A stretch of 49,875 nt of DNA. It comes from Prorocentrum cordatum. Its lineage: Eukaryota > Sar > Dinophyceae > Prorocentrales > Prorocentraceae. The notes under the pieces were generated by a model, which had not been told where the DNA came from, searched no databases, and worked only from the letters and a program-made list of their open reading frames with translations. Every line of letters begins with the position of its first letter. Within the stretch, counting starts at the first letter, position 1. The DNA lies in contig CAUYUJ010019867.1 in the NCBI GenBank assembly GCA_963575745.1, positions 1 through 49,875 of the forward strand. Direction: 5' to 3'. This document shows, piece after piece, positions 38,491 to 49,580 of the stretch. The position numbers and the translations under genes were made by a program.

Positions 38491-39012
38491 CCCATCTGGC
38501 CAAGCGCTGGGCGAAAGCTTCGGCCCGTGTGTTTTCCTGATCCGCTGCGGAAACACACGGGGGAACATTCGGGGTGGTTTTCTCATGTTGTTGGTCCTTT
38601 GGGCTGAAATCGGGAGCCCTGTTGTGCCCCGTCTCAAGGCGCATCTATAGAGAACTCAGGCCACGGATGAGGCCCAAGAGGCCTCCAACGTGCACCACGT
38701 ATCCAAGAGTCCCCACAGGCCCCCGACAGGATCCCGAGACCCCCAGCGAGCAACAGCGCTCAGCAGCATGCAGCGCTCAGCACCACGGCAGCATCGGGCA
38801 GCACTAGTGCACCGCCTGATGAGAACTACACATCGCGAGCATCTGAACGAAACGCACGAGGAAGCGAGCAGCTCGGATGTTCTGCGACTGCGACTGAGCA
38901 GCCCCGCGCTTCCCTTCGTGCCCGAAGTATGTTTGCGAGGGATCGTTGCCCTGAGAGTGCGGGTTTGTACATTGGGAAAGCCTTCTGGCCGGTGCCGCCT
39001 GCCCAGAAGGGG

Positions 39013-39076
<64 letters not shown>

Positions 39077-39890
39077 GCGACGACCACGACGACGCTGACG
39101 CTCTGGCGCCCTTCTCTGGGCTCTCTTGTGTGCCTCCTGGGCTCTGTTGGGGGGCCTCTCGGGGGACCTCTTGGAGAGCTCCGTGGCCACTTGGAGCCGC
39201 CCCGGAGCAGATCTGGGGCCTCGTGGAGGCACGTGGGAAAATATGCGGCACCCCGCAACAGCAGATGAGAATGAGGAGCGTGCCTCCAGGGAGGGGGGGG
39301 GTTCAGGAGCAAAGGGGAGCGGTGGTGGTCCCCTTTCTCCACTCGGGGGAGGCGGTCCACAAGGAGCATCCCCCTGTCCCCCCCTCTCCACAGAGGGACC
39401 CACCGGGGGCGGGTGACGTCCCCTGGGACCCCCCCCCCGGGACCCTCCGCGCTACCCCCCATGGGACCTCCCCAGAGGAGGACATGGGATGCGGGGAGGA
39501 CTCCTAAGCTCCCTTTATCCACAAGGGAAATACCCCCTCGTCTCCCTTTGATCCACGTTGGATTCCCCCCGGGGGGAAGTCACAACCCGTGGGGCCCCCC
39601 TCGGGAACCCTTCGGGACACCCTCGCCCCGGACCCCTCCCAGGCCCTCCCTCCCCAGACCGCGCCGAGTGCTGAATAGATTTCGAGAGCCACCTCCTCCT
39701 CCTCCTCCTCTTCCTCCTTCCCCCTCTCTCCTCATCCTCATCTAACATCCTCCTCATCAGCAACTACACAACACGGGTACTACTCTCCTCTCTCCTCTGG
39801 TGACGTCCGGAAGATATCTGGCCCCCCTCCGCGTTTTGTTTTTACCCCAGATTCCCAGGAAGTGCGCTTTCGCTGGGGCTTTTGTTCAAA
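38490..39890. other. Unrecognised sequence downstream of the channel
   Basis: Stops in all frames apart from the GAC array. The 39290-39650 part is rich in GGGACC and GGGGAC. No second gene supported. Confidence 0.4.
39011..39085 (+). repeat. GAC/GGC array
   Basis: GAC repeats passing into GGC. Confidence 0.95.
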
Positions 39891-39892
39891 AT

Positions 39893-40082
39893 GGTGCTCC
39901 CGCTGAAGCGCTGGCCTCATTTTCGGGCTTCCGCTCGTTCCGAATCGTGCTCCCACTGCAGCGCTGGCCTCATTCCCGCGCTTCTGCTCGTTCCGAATCG
40001 TGCTCCCGCCGCAGCACTAGCCTCATTTCCGCGCTTCCGCTCGTTCCGATTCGTGATCCCGCCGCAGCACTGGCGTCATCTA
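39893..40082 (+). repeat. Tandem array, 53-bp unit, 3.6 copies
   Basis: Units at 39894, 39947, 40000 and 40053 share GTGCTCCC, GCGCTGGCCTCATTTC and GCTTCCGCTCGTTCCGAATC. Confidence 0.9.
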
Positions 40083-40591
40083 TCAGCCCGGCCTGGTGTG
40101 GAGCTTTTCGGGGAGCCCAAGGAGCTAGACATGGAGGCACGAGTCCAGACCAGCCCAGACCTCTCGAAGACGATCCACTTATCCTCCAAGGATCCCGGCA
40201 CCATGCTATGACACGGTGTGCGGTGTAGTGTTTTGTGCCGCTGTGCGATGCCACTCTTTGCGTTGCAATGTTTTTTGATGCAGTTCTTTGTTACGCAACG
40301 CCACGCCATGCTATGGCATGCTACGCTCTGCCGTGCTCTTCTACGCCCTGCTTTGCCGTTCTCTACGCTGCATCGCGCACCCTCTCGCGATCATTGCCCT
40401 GCTCGACATCCGACTGTGCGAATCGAGTGGGGATCTGCGCCATGTCAAGGACTGGAAGGGAGGGGTCGGACGTCGGATATGACGGAAGCGCGCCTGGCTT
40501 GTCGTCATCCCCTCTGCGTTATCCGGGGCCCCTGGTCGCCTCGGCTGCGGACTCCAGGGCCCTTGGAATTTCAAACAAACCCTTTTTAATG

Positions 40592-40915
40592 TATGCATGT
40601 ATGTATGTATGTATGTATGTATGTATGTATGTATGTGCATATGCATATGTATATGTATATGTATAGGTATATGCATATATATATGTATATGTATATGTAT
40701 ATGTATACATGTTTGTATATGTATATGTATATGCATATGTATGTGCATATGCATATGTATATGTATATGTATATGCATATGCATATGTATATGTATATGT
40801 ATATGCATATTACATGTATATGTATATGTATATGTATATGCATATGTATATGTATATGTATATGTATATGCGTATGTATATGAATTTGTATTTGTATATG
40901 TGTACACATATACAC
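40592..40915 (+). repeat. ATGT and TATATG arrays
   Basis: (ATGT)n 40592-40635, then TATATG and CATATG units. AT-rich island in a GC-rich region. Confidence 0.95.
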
Positions 40916-41527
40916 ATGAAAATTTACAGACTTGTGATCCAGGCCTGAATCCTGCAACTTACAAATTGAAATGCGGGGGGGGGGGGTCCGGGGTTTTCGG
41001 GATTCCTGGTCGCCTGGGTTGCGGACTCTGGGGCCCTGGGGGATTTTATCTTCAGAAGCTGTGGAAAAATGTTGCGGCCACTTTGAAACAGGCTTGAATT
41101 AGAATTCTCCAGGTTCAGAGTTTGAGGTTTTGGGGGTCCTGGGTTTTCGGGGTTCTTGGATTCCAGGGCTGCGGACTCCATCCAGGACCCCTGGGATTTT
41201 CGGTTGTCTGTGAAGTTCAACAGCATTGTAGAAGTTTTGGAACAAGCCTGTTTGTTTGTTCTTGGGGGGTCCGGGGTTTGCGGGATGCTTGCTCGCCTGG
41301 GCGGGCTGCGGACTCCATGGCTCCTGGGGGTTTCAAAAACTCAGAAGTATGATATTTCTACGACGGGTGACGCATTCTGATACAGGCCTGGCTATGCAAA
41401 CAAGCATCTGGTGCGGGGGTTTCGGGGTTTCTCTTCGCTTGGGCTGCGGGCTTCAGGGCCTCTTGGAATGTCAAAGTTTTAAACAGACCTCGCATGTTTG
41501 AAATAGGCCCGGATTTTGAACATGATT

Positions 41528-41534
41528 CTTTCTC

Positions 41535-41565
<31 letters not shown>

Positions 41566-41580
41566 GTGTGTGTGTGTTGC
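41528..41580 (+). repeat. CT then GT dinucleotide array
   Basis: CTCTCTCT 41530-41566 passing into TGTGTGTG. Confidence 0.9.
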
Positions 41581-41639
41581 TAACTGCAATATTGGGCGAT
41601 CCGGTTTTTTTCGTGATTTCTGGTCGCCTGTGCTGCGGA

Positions 41640-41790
41640 CTACAGGGACCATTTTAGGGACCCGTTGGGCCGTCTTGGGGCCCCTTGGGCCCTCTTGGGG
41701 CTGTACTGGGCCGTCTCAGGGCACTCTTGGGGGCCTCATGGGCCTTCACCGGACGATCTTGGGGGCCCCTTGGGCTTCATGGGCCTTCAT
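41640..41790 (+). repeat. GGGCC-CTTGGG minisatellite (reverse sense of the 5690 type)
   Basis: Repeats of TTGGGCCCTCTTGGGGC and similar. The composition is as at 48780-49110 and inverted relative to 5690-6560 and 8850-9060. Confidence 0.6.
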
Positions 41791-41848
41791 CGAATTGAAT
41801 GCTGTCGGGACGAGGAAGGCGAGTATGTCGAACATGCTTGTTTTTGTT

Positions 41849-41972
41849 AGGCGAGGAGGAGGAGGAGGAGAATGAGGAGAATGAGGAGGAGGAGGAGGAG
41901 AATGAGGAGGAGGAGGAGGAGGAGGAGGAGGAGGAGGAGGAGGAGGAGGAGGAGGAGGAGGAGGAAGAGGAG
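41849..41972 (+). repeat. GGA array
   Basis: GAGGAG with GAATGAG interruptions. Confidence 0.95.
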
Positions 41973-41984
41973 GTAAAGCTTCAG

Positions 41985-42375
41985 GAGACCGCTGGGGCCA
42001 GGAGGCTTCAAGACGACCCAGAGGCTTCAGGAGGCAACGTGAGGTCCAAGGATGCCCCAGGAGCCCCCCCCCGCGAGGCCCCAGGATATCCAGGAGGCCC
42101 CTAGGGGATTCCAGCAGGCACCAGTAGCCCACAGGGGGCGTCAGGAGGTCCCAGGGAGTCCCAGGAGGCCCCAGAGGGGCTCCAGGGGGCTCCAAGGGGC
42201 CCCAGGAGGCCCCAGGAGATTCCAGGAGGTCCCAGAGAGGCCTCAGGAAGCGCCAGGAGGCCCCAGGAGACCCCAGGAGACCCCGGGGAGGTCCCAGGAT
42301 GCCTCAGGAGGCCCCAGGCGGCCCGCGAGAGCAACAGGAGGTCCCAGGAGGCCCCAGGATGCTCCAGGAGGCGAG
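41985..42375 (+). repeat. CCCAGGAGGCC minisatellite
   Basis: About 30 degenerate 11-12-bp units (CCCAGGAGGCC, CCAGGAGACC) directly after a GGA array. Confidence 0.8.
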
Positions 42376-42379
42376 GGCC

Positions 42380-43766
42380 TTGCAGGCTCTAGGTGGCCAC
42401 AAGATGGTATCCCGCCCTGGTCGACCCGCCCCCCCCCCGCAGCTACCCCTCCCCCACCCCGCCAGGAAAGGGATCAAATGGAAGGGGCTTCCCTTCGAAT
42501 CAACTGCGACGTTGTTCGATTTCCGTCTGCCTGGATCGCTCGATGAGGAGGGCCCACGGAAAGGGGGGGAGCGGTGATGGCGACGACGTCCCAAACAGGT
42601 TCGGCGGATGTTTGCCAGTGCATGTGTCCTTTGTTGAGTAGAGCGGCTGTATCATGGGAAGCGTGTCTCGTTTTGATGGTGGAAAGCACCCTACAGAACG
42701 AGGAGGTGTTGGGAGTTTGGTCGGTAATACCAGACACGTTATGACACACACACACACACATAATTAATTACTCATGTGTCGCCGCTGCACAGGGGGTCTT
42801 TGTCTGATCTGTCCTCCCTTTGGGGGGGTTTTAGGTGCGCGCAAAAAGCTCAAACTACAATTGTGGTATTCAGTTGGTTTGGATCTGCCAGTGAGCTCGT
42901 AGAGGCTCCCAGGACCGTCCGAACTGGCCCTGATGGCCTGCGGCCAGCATGTGCACCCAAAGCGCTCCGAAAGCTTGTGTTTTTCTCCACCGTGCTTCTG
43001 TCTGGAGGGGGGCTCAGAAGATGAGCCCTGCGGGATGGGTCTTTTGGGGGTGCTCTCGGAAGGCCTTGAGGGGATCCAACCTTTCCAAACCCAGAGGCGA
43101 TCCTCATTCGCACCGGCGTCTGAGGAGGGTCATGAGTCATGTGTCACCTCAGCAAAACTATTGTTCGCAAAGATGCTCGGCTGAGTCGCTTGGGTACTTT
43201 GCCACGCAGCCCGGTGGCTGCCACAAGGGGAGCCGGCGAACATCGGGGAGCTTCATGGCAGATAGGTAGTGTTGAGGAGGCGTCAGGAGATCGGCATGGC
43301 ACCTGGCCATACAAGCGTAGGTACTGACGCTGAAGACCACGGCTGAGCTGTGTGGGTGATGCAAAATCGTAGACACTGGTGGCGGGCGACGTGGAAGGCC
43401 TCATCCGGGAGAGATCGCCCGCGCTCAAGCAAATCGGCGTTGCAATGGTTGCGCGCAGTTGTCCGTTGCCGTCGCCGTTTCGACGAGTTTCTCGTGCCGG
43501 CGAGGGCATGAGCCGCTGCGTCGAGTGTACAGGCTGGTTGTGCATCGACGCTGTCGCCGCCGCAAACTTCATTGGAGAGCCGTTGGTACAACTGAACGAC
43601 GTCAGCCGCCGGGAGAGCGTTCTGTGGTCCCCAGGCGATCACGGCCGTTCCCGGAGGGGGAGGGGGGGCGGGGTCCCGTGGCGTCACGTTTCGCGCTGGC
43701 GCCGCCTGGAAACGTCTAGGAGTAACGAACAAGCCAACACGGAGGTCAGCACGAATCGTTCGGAAG
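42380..43766. other. Unique sequence, no firm gene
   Basis: Short (CA)n at 42743. Both strands of 43144-43850 have moderately long frames, without start or splice support. See rejected items. Confidence 0.35.
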
Positions 43767-43934
43767 CCAGGCAAGGGCTGCTAAATCCGTGGCTGCTAAA
43801 ATCGACCTCCGGGAAATTGTCTTCGTCCTTCCGGGAAGAAGCCCGTTGACTGTTTCGCGTGCCGCGCCTCATTCCGGGAAGTTGTTTTTTCCTTCCGGGA
43901 GGGCCGTTTTAGCAGCCACGGTTTTAGCAGCCCT
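43767..43934. mobile_element. Element G: near-perfect 27-bp inverted repeats
   Basis: The left end GGGCTGCTAAATCCGTGGCT plus GCTAAAA is the reverse complement of the right end at 43908-43934 with one mismatch in 27. The 168-bp element also has CCGGGAA and TTCCGGG motifs pairing inside. It was seen only once here. Confidence 0.65.
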
Positions 43935-43959
43935 CGCCCAGCTCTCGAATCGTGACGTT

Positions 43960-44066
43960 CCCCAGGGGGCCAGGCGGGAGCCGCTCCAGAGCGTCCGGGG
44001 ACGCTCCCCAGAGCGTTCCAGGAGCGCTCTGCACACGGCCGCGGCGCCCGCTGCCGGACACGGCGG
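43960..44066. repeat. Element P, copy 2
   Basis: CTCCAGAGCGTCCGGGGACG, then CAGAGCGTTCCAGGAGCGCT and CGCGGCGCCCGCTGCC follow the order seen at 30016. The copy runs into the 99-bp tandem array. Confidence 0.45.
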
Positions 44067-44068
44067 GG

Positions 44069-44935
44069 CAGTGGGACCGCCCGCATGCGTCCCCCACACC
44101 CAATGTGGCCTTTTCACCCACCCAGTGCAGCGTTTCGTGGCCCCATAGGGAGTTCCACCGAAGCCCCCAGTGGGACCGCTTGCATGCGTCCCCCACGCCC
44201 AATTTGGCATTTTCACCCACCCAGTACAGCGTTTCGTGACCCCATAGGGAGCTCCACCGAAGCCCCCAGTGGGACCGCCCGCATGCGTCCCCCACATCCA
44301 ATTTGGCATTTTCACCCGCCCAGTACAGCGCTTCGTGACCCTATAGGGAGCCCCATCGAAGCCTCCAGTGGGACCGCCCGCATGCGTCCCCCGCATCCAA
44401 TTTGGCATTGTCACCCAGTACAGCGCTTCGTGGCCCCATAGGGAACCCCACCGAAGCCCCCAATGGGACCGCCCGCATGCGTCCCCCACACCCGATTTGG
44501 CATTGTCACCCACCCAGTACAGCGCTCCGTGGCCCCATAGGGAGCTCCACCGAAGGCTCCGATGGGACCGCCCGCATGCGTGCCCCACACCGAATGTGGC
44601 ATTTTCAAAGACCCAGTGCAGCTCTTCGTGGCCCCACAGGCAGCCCCACCGAAGCCCCCAGTGGGGCCGCCCGCATGCGTCCCCCACACCCAATTTTGCA
44701 TTTCACCCACCCTTTACAACGCTTCGCGGCCCCAAGGGGGAGCTCCACCGAAGCCCCCAATGGGACCGCCCGCATGTGTCCCACACGCCTAATTTGGTAT
44801 TTTCACCCACCCAGTGCAGCGTTTCGCGGCCTTATAGGGAGCTTCACCGACGGGCCCAGTACTACCGCCCGCATGCGTTCCTCCCCCGCCCAGCGCAGCG
44901 CTTCGTGGCCCCATACATAGGGAGCTTCACCGAAG
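44069..44935 (+). repeat. Tandem array, 99-bp unit, about 9 copies
   Basis: Units start at 44069, 44168, 44267, 44366, 44461, 44560, 44659, 44758 and 44857. Each has TGGGACCGCCCGCATGCGTC, TTGGCATTTTCACCCACCCA and CGTGGCCCCATAGGGAGCTC. Since 99 is a multiple of three, long open frames exist on both strands; they are probably not genes. Confidence 0.9.
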
Positions 44936-44939
44936 AAGA

Positions 44940-45329
44940 TCTTCACAATTGCGGTACCCACATCTTCATATGGTTGGGTTCTTCGCCAGGATAATTGTAT
45001 TTCTATTCTCGTCGAGAAGACAAGACCCTAACCCTCATAACACGATGAAGATGTGGCCTCACCTAGCCCCGTCTTCGCATCAGGGATAACAATTCTGGGC
45101 GGCCTGGTCTGATACATCTTTCTCCCCAATTTCTACATCGGGTCCTGGATCGCAACAAGTCTCGGAGGAGGTAGAGGTATCAGGTATCCATACTGCCCTT
45201 CACCCGTTTTCCCTTTTTCGGTCTCCTGGGAGGCGCTCGTCGTCGCCAGCGCTTGAATCGCCTCGAAATTCTGGTCAGAACGCACCCCGGGAGAGGTCCG
45301 GGGAGTAGTGGTATTGGTACCGTTTGGTC
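44940..45329. other. AT-richer unique sequence
   Basis: CCCACATCTTCATATGG (44959) is partly inverted at 45049 (ATGAAGATGTGG), giving a weak hairpin. Nothing else seen. Confidence 0.4.
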
Positions 45330-45432
45330 TCCCGCAAGTCTGTCCAGAGGTTCTCTGAATGCTCTCAGAGCGTTCCCGAACGCTCTGAGAAGGCATCCCT
45401 CAGAGCCGCCAGATGCCAGCAATCTCCGGCTT
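45330..45432. repeat. Element P, copy 3
   Basis: CTCTCAGAGCGTTCCCGAAC followed by GCTCTGAGAAGG, then CAGAGCCGCCAGATGCC. It shares the palindrome and the GCCGCCAGAT tail with copy 4. Confidence 0.45.
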
Positions 45433-45576
45433 ATCCCGAGCCGATTTTTTCCCGCTCCTGCTCCTGTTTCATTTTTGCCCGCCTCTCCCTCCGCCCTTCG
45501 GGGGCCCCCAGGGGCCGAATATGGCGAAGGGCCTCAAGTGTATGGGTCCTCTCCCTCCTCTCATTGCCGCCTCCGG

Positions 45577-45735
45577 CGACGACGACGACGACGACGACGA
45601 CGGCTTCATTCGGCGATGGCGGGACCAACGGCGGCGGCGGCGGCGGCTTCGACGCCGACGGCGACGACGGCGGCGGCGGCAGCGGCGGCGACGACGACGA
45701 CTCCATCAACGACTGACGCGGCGGCGTCGACGGCG
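45577..45735 (+). repeat. GAC/GGC array
   Basis: Alternating GACGAC and GGCGGC runs. Confidence 0.9.
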
Positions 45736-46054
45736 CCCCCGCGGAGGAGGGAGGAAAGGACAGGAAGGAGAAGAGATGGTGGTGGGGCGCAGACCTGGGC
45801 GAATGTCGCCGTGTTCGTGTAACTGAAGGCCGAGGTAAAGAAGCGCGTGAGACACAGCAGCAGGCTGAAACGCATCGGGCAGAGAAGATTCTGATTCAAC
45901 CATTGGATGGTCAGGATAAAAGATGGCACTCAACTCGCGAAATTAAGCGGGCGTTGGACCCCAAACATTGCACAGCAGGCGCCAGCTGAGGAAAACGACA
46001 CACGGGTGCCAAGACAGAGCTCCAAGAGCAGTACAAGAGGAGCCTCACCGACGA

Positions 46055-46318
46055 GAGAGAGAGAGAGAGAGGAGGGCGAGAAGGGAGATGGAGGAGGGAG
46101 GAGGGAAGGAGGGAGGGAGGAAGGTGGGATGGAAAGAGGGAGGGAGGTAGGGAGGGAGGGAGGAGGAGGAGCAGGAGGAGGTGGAGGAGGTGGTGGTGGA
46201 GGAGGAGGAGGAGGCGGGAGGAGAGGGAGGAGGGAGGAGGAGGAGGAGGAGGAGGAGGAGGAGGAGGAGGAGGAGAGGAGGAGGAGGAGGAGGAGGAGGA
46301 GGAGGAGGAGGAGGAGGG
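46055..46318 (+). repeat. GAGA/GGA array
   Basis: GAGAGA, GGGAGG then GGA. The purine strand is continuous for about 260 bp. Confidence 0.95.
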
Positions 46319-46405
46319 CCCCCCGAGGGCTGCGCTCCTGCCCGCGGCCCCCGCGACTCCTGCCCCTCTGCCCCCCCCCCCCGAGGCGCGAGCTGCGGCC
46401 GAGGG

Positions 46406-46895
46406 CGAAGCGCCGCTTCTGCACGTCGTACCCCGACGTGGGCCCTCTGCTGGGCAGGGGCCGGGCGGGGCGGGACACAGGGGGGGGAGGGGGGTCGGGC
46501 TGCCCTCGAGGGTGCGAAGTGATTCGCGCTTCGCGCTTCGCGGTTCGGCTCCGATTTTCCTCCTCTCCCCCTCTTCTCCCCTGGGAGGCGGCGCGAGGGC
46601 GCGAAGTGATTCGCGCTTCGCGCAGCGCGAAGCGCGAAGTTAGGAGCCCTTGGGGAGGGGGGGACGACGGCCAGAGGTCGCACGCCTTTTCGCCCCTGGC
46701 AAGCGGGGGTCGGCGGATATCTAGGATCCCTCTCCTGCCCTGCGGCGCAGAATCAGGAGGGGAAGCAACACCAACGACACAACTGATCGCCGACCCCCCG
46801 GACAAGATGGAAACGTATGGGAAGTGCGCCGCTTCTGCACGTCGTGCCCCGACGTGGGCCTTCTGCTGGGCAGGGGCCAGGCGGGTGCGGGGTGC
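46406..46895 (+). repeat. Direct duplication of a 65-bp GC-rich segment
   Basis: GCGCCGCTTCTGCACGTCGT...CCCCGACGTGGGCC...CTGCTGGGCAGGGGCC occurs at about 46409-46470 and 46826-46887 with few changes. It brackets repeat H copy 2. In one frame it could code, but the frames of the two copies differ. Confidence 0.55.
46498..46655 (+). repeat. Dispersed repeat H, copy 2
   Basis: Nearly identical to 37985-38160, including CTCCGATTTTCCTCCTC and GGGAGGCGGCGCGAGGGCGC. No channel-like sequence accompanies this copy, so the repeat moves independently of the gene. Confidence 0.65.
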
Positions 46896-47169
46896 CTTGG
46901 GGCGCTCGTCCTAAGTCGGGCACGTCCCGCTACAGGGGTGATATTCAACAAGAGTCAGAACATAGTATGGGGACGATCTGTTTGACTCTGTTCGACTAGT
47001 TCTGAATATTTTTGGAATATTTTCAATTTGTCCTCCCAGATCCACCTGTAAGAGGACATGCCCGACCTGATGCTCGTCGGGCGGACCGACCCTGAGGTCC
47101 TTGGCTCTGCAATCTTTCATCACCACGGGCGGTTTCGCCCGACTTCGGGATCCAGGACCCTCACGGGTC

Positions 47170-47393
47170 GATCCGCCTCGAAAGATGACGTGGGGCCGAA
47201 GGATCGCTCCGCATAGCCGATGTATCGGCGATGCGGCTCGATGCGGAGCACGATTGTTCTCCGTGCCGACGTCGCCGATGTATTGCCGATGTTGCCGATG
47301 CATCGCTGGTGCATCGCCGATGCACCGGTGATGCATGGACGATGCGGCGCGATCCTCCGACACCGTCTGGTTCGGCCCCGTCTGGGAGGCCCG
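47170..47393. mobile_element. Element E, copy 4
   Basis: It contains CGATGCGGCTCGATGCGGAG, GTTCTCCGTGCCGACGTCGC and GATGCGGCGCGATCCTCCGA, ending CCCCGTCTGGGAGGCC. It is followed at once by a copy of element P. Confidence 0.6.
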
Positions 47394-47396
47394 TAG

Positions 47397-47550
47397 CGAA
47401 GGAGCTCTGAGAGAGTTCCGGAACGCTCTCAGAGCGTTCTTGGCGCGCTTTGGCACGGACGTGGCGCCCGATACATTCTCCACAGCCGCCAGATCTCAGA
47501 GATTCCCGATTCATCAAGTTTCGTGTTGGTCCTGGCTTCGTCTGAATTCG
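47397..47550. repeat. Element P, copy 4 (next to element E)
   Basis: GAGAGTTCCGGAACGCTCTC, then AGAGCGTTCTTGG, GGCGCCCGATACATTCTCCA and GCCGCCAGATCTCAGAGATT. This is the best match to the copy in channel intron 1. Confidence 0.55.
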
Positions 47551-47723
47551 GGAGCGGAGAGCAATAAACGTGATACGTTCTAAGGTTTTTTTCCCTACCT
47601 AGGCTCTGCCTAGACGGGTTCTTACCCTGTAAGCTTAAGGGGCCGGGCAGTGGACCCCGCCCCGGGCGGTTCCCCCAGGATCCGCCCCGCGGTTCCCCCA
47701 GTTGCGCCCCCTGGGTTCACCCA

Positions 47724-48312
47724 GCTAGCTTAGCTAAGCTTAGCTTAGCTTAGCTTAGTGTAGCTTAGCTTAGCTTAGCTTAGCTTAGCTTAGCTCATCT
47801 GAGCTTAGCTTAGCTCAGCTTAGTTTAGCTTAGTTTAGCTTTGCCTAGCCTAACCTAACTTAACTTAGCTTAGCTTAGCTTAGCGTATCACATCTTAGCT
47901 TAGCTTAGCTTGGCTTAGCTTGGCTTAGCTTAACTTAGCTTAGCTTAGCACAGCTTAGCTTAGCTTAGCTTAGCTTAGCCTAGCCTAGCCTAGCTTAGCT
48001 TAGCTAAGCGCAGCATAGCGCAGCGCAGCATTCGCACAGCACAGCATAGCATAGCATAGCATAGCATAGCCAAGCATATCACATCATAGCATAGCTCAGC
48101 ATGGCATAGCATAGCTCAGCATAGCATATCATATCATATCATAGCATTGCTTAGCATAACACAGCGCAGCATAGCACATCATAGCACATCATATCATATC
48201 ATATCATAACATAGCATAGCATAGCACATCATAACATAGCGTAGCATATCATTTCATAGCATAGCACATCATATCATATCATAACATAGCATAGCGCAGC
48301 ACAGCATATCAT
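47724..48312 (+). repeat. Pentamer array AGCTT then AGCAT
   Basis: TTAGC units to about 48005, then ATAGC and ATATC units to 48312. Not the TTTAGGG telomere repeat. Confidence 0.95.
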
Positions 48313-48329
48313 ATTCTAGTCTAGATGCG

Positions 48330-48475
48330 GATGTCGGTTTAGCTGTAGATGCCGTTGTAGGTGTAGATGTAGATGGAGATGTATATGTAGATGTGAGACT
48401 CGCTGTTGATGTTGATGTAGATGTAGATGCATGTGTAGATGTAAATGTAGCAGTCGGTGTAGATGTAGATGTTGC
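48330..48475 (+). repeat. GATGTA array
   Basis: Degenerate hexamer GATGTA/GTAGAT. Confidence 0.85.
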
Positions 48476-48680
48476 TTTCCTAAATGCTCCAACTCCTAGG
48501 TAGGGTCGCACTGGGATAATTTTGATCTGTTGGGGATGTTCTGCTGTTTCGCGCGGGCTCCAGAAACGAGAGCCGCGTGCTCCAGAATTCCTGGATCGTG
48601 TCTAGAGCCAATCGCATCATGACATCGTTCTCGTCCTCGGTAGACGGGAAGCAATAAGGGGGCTATGTTGGGGTCATCTT

Positions 48681-49140
48681 GGAGGAGATCGATCAAAGGA
48701 CGGGCCGTACTAAATTGTCCTCCCCCGGGAGGCCAACATGTGGCCAACATCGTAGGTAGCATCAGTGATGTTGGCCTTCCTAGCCGAGGCCTCTTTGGGC
48801 GTCTTGGATGCCTCTGGTGGTGCTTCTTGGGGTCCTCTTGGGGGCACCCTTGGGAGCCTCGGGGCCATCTTAGGGCCATCTTGGAGGAGATCGTTCCAAG
48901 GTGGGGGGCTCCTTAATCATGGTCCCCCCCCCCCTCCGAACACGTGGTCAACACCATCGTGAAATCAATGATTTTGGCCCCCTCGCCGAAGCCTCTTAGA
49001 GCGTCTTAGGTGGCCTCCAGGGGGCCTCTTGGGGCTTCTTGGGGTCTCTTGGGAGCCTCTGGGGGGCATCTTTGAAGCCTCTTGGGAGCTTCTTGGAGCC
49101 TCCTAAGGGGCGCTCCTTAGTTAGCCCCCCCCTTCCAGGA
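48681..49140 (+). repeat. Degenerate 205-bp tandem duplication, 2.3 copies
   Basis: GGAGGAGATCGATCAAAGG (48681) recurs as GGAGGAGATCGTTCCAAGG (48882), each followed by a C-run, AACA-GTGG-CAACA and ATCGT. A third start is near 49090. The filler is GCCTCTTGGGGC-type units. Confidence 0.65.
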
Positions 49141-49580
49141 GGCCCAACTATGGCACTCATCTCCAGTAAACTCAATGACTTGGGCTTCCCTGCCGAGGCC
49201 ATCTTGGACGCTCCAACGCCTCGCGGAACGCCGCCTTCAAACCCAGAAGGAGGGTGCGGGGGGAGGGGTCAAGACACCTGCCCCGCCCGCAAGCTGTCTC
49301 GCTCACCCCCACCCGCTCTCCCAACACATAAATAGCACAGCGGTCGTCTATGGATGAGCAGCTACTGGGAACCACCACAGAACCCGTGTGCGCGATGGGG
49401 CGAGGTGCGCCATTCGTGCCAGGCGCTCCAGGTGCGCCGGGCACCTTTGGAGCCCCAGCGTGCCAGGCGTGTCTCGCGCGCCAAAAGCGGTGCTTCACGT
49501 GCGCCATGTGTGCCGCATTGTCCAGCCGCGCCAGGGGCGCCACGCCCCGGGCACTCGCAGAGTGTGCCAGGTGCGCCCGC
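49141..49580. other. Unrecognised sequence, weak GTGCGCCAGG repeats
   Basis: 49400-49575 has several GTGCGCCA and GCGCCAGG units. No gene seen. Confidence 0.4.

Larger units (their letters stand above)
40515..41660 (+). repeat. Degenerate dispersed/tandem repeat with GGTCGCCTGGGCTGCGGACT
   Basis: About six copies (near 40515, 40985, 41130, 41265, 41410, 41595) share GGTCGCCTnGGCTGCGGACT and CAGGGCCCTTGGAATTTC-like text. The first copy is followed by a TATATG array. No coding frame is seen. Confidence 0.6.

Noticed and set aside
40341-41097. Frames rich in Met-Tyr and Ile-Cys across the TATATG array
   Set aside because: Pure translation of the microsatellite in each frame.
43144-43850. Overlapping frames on both strands, including a - strand stretch L-R-L-Y-G-Q-V that hints at a retrotransposon C-terminus
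   Set aside because: The resemblance is a few residues only. No reverse transcriptase or endonuclease motif is nearby, and frames on both strands are equally long.
44069-44935. Repeat-protein gene on either strand
   Set aside because: Open frames follow from the 99-bp period. One unit is 95 bp and shifts frame, and neither strand is favoured.
47724-48312. Telomere or subtelomere
   Set aside because: Units are TTAGC/ATAGC pentamers, not TTTAGGG, and ordinary sequence continues on both sides.
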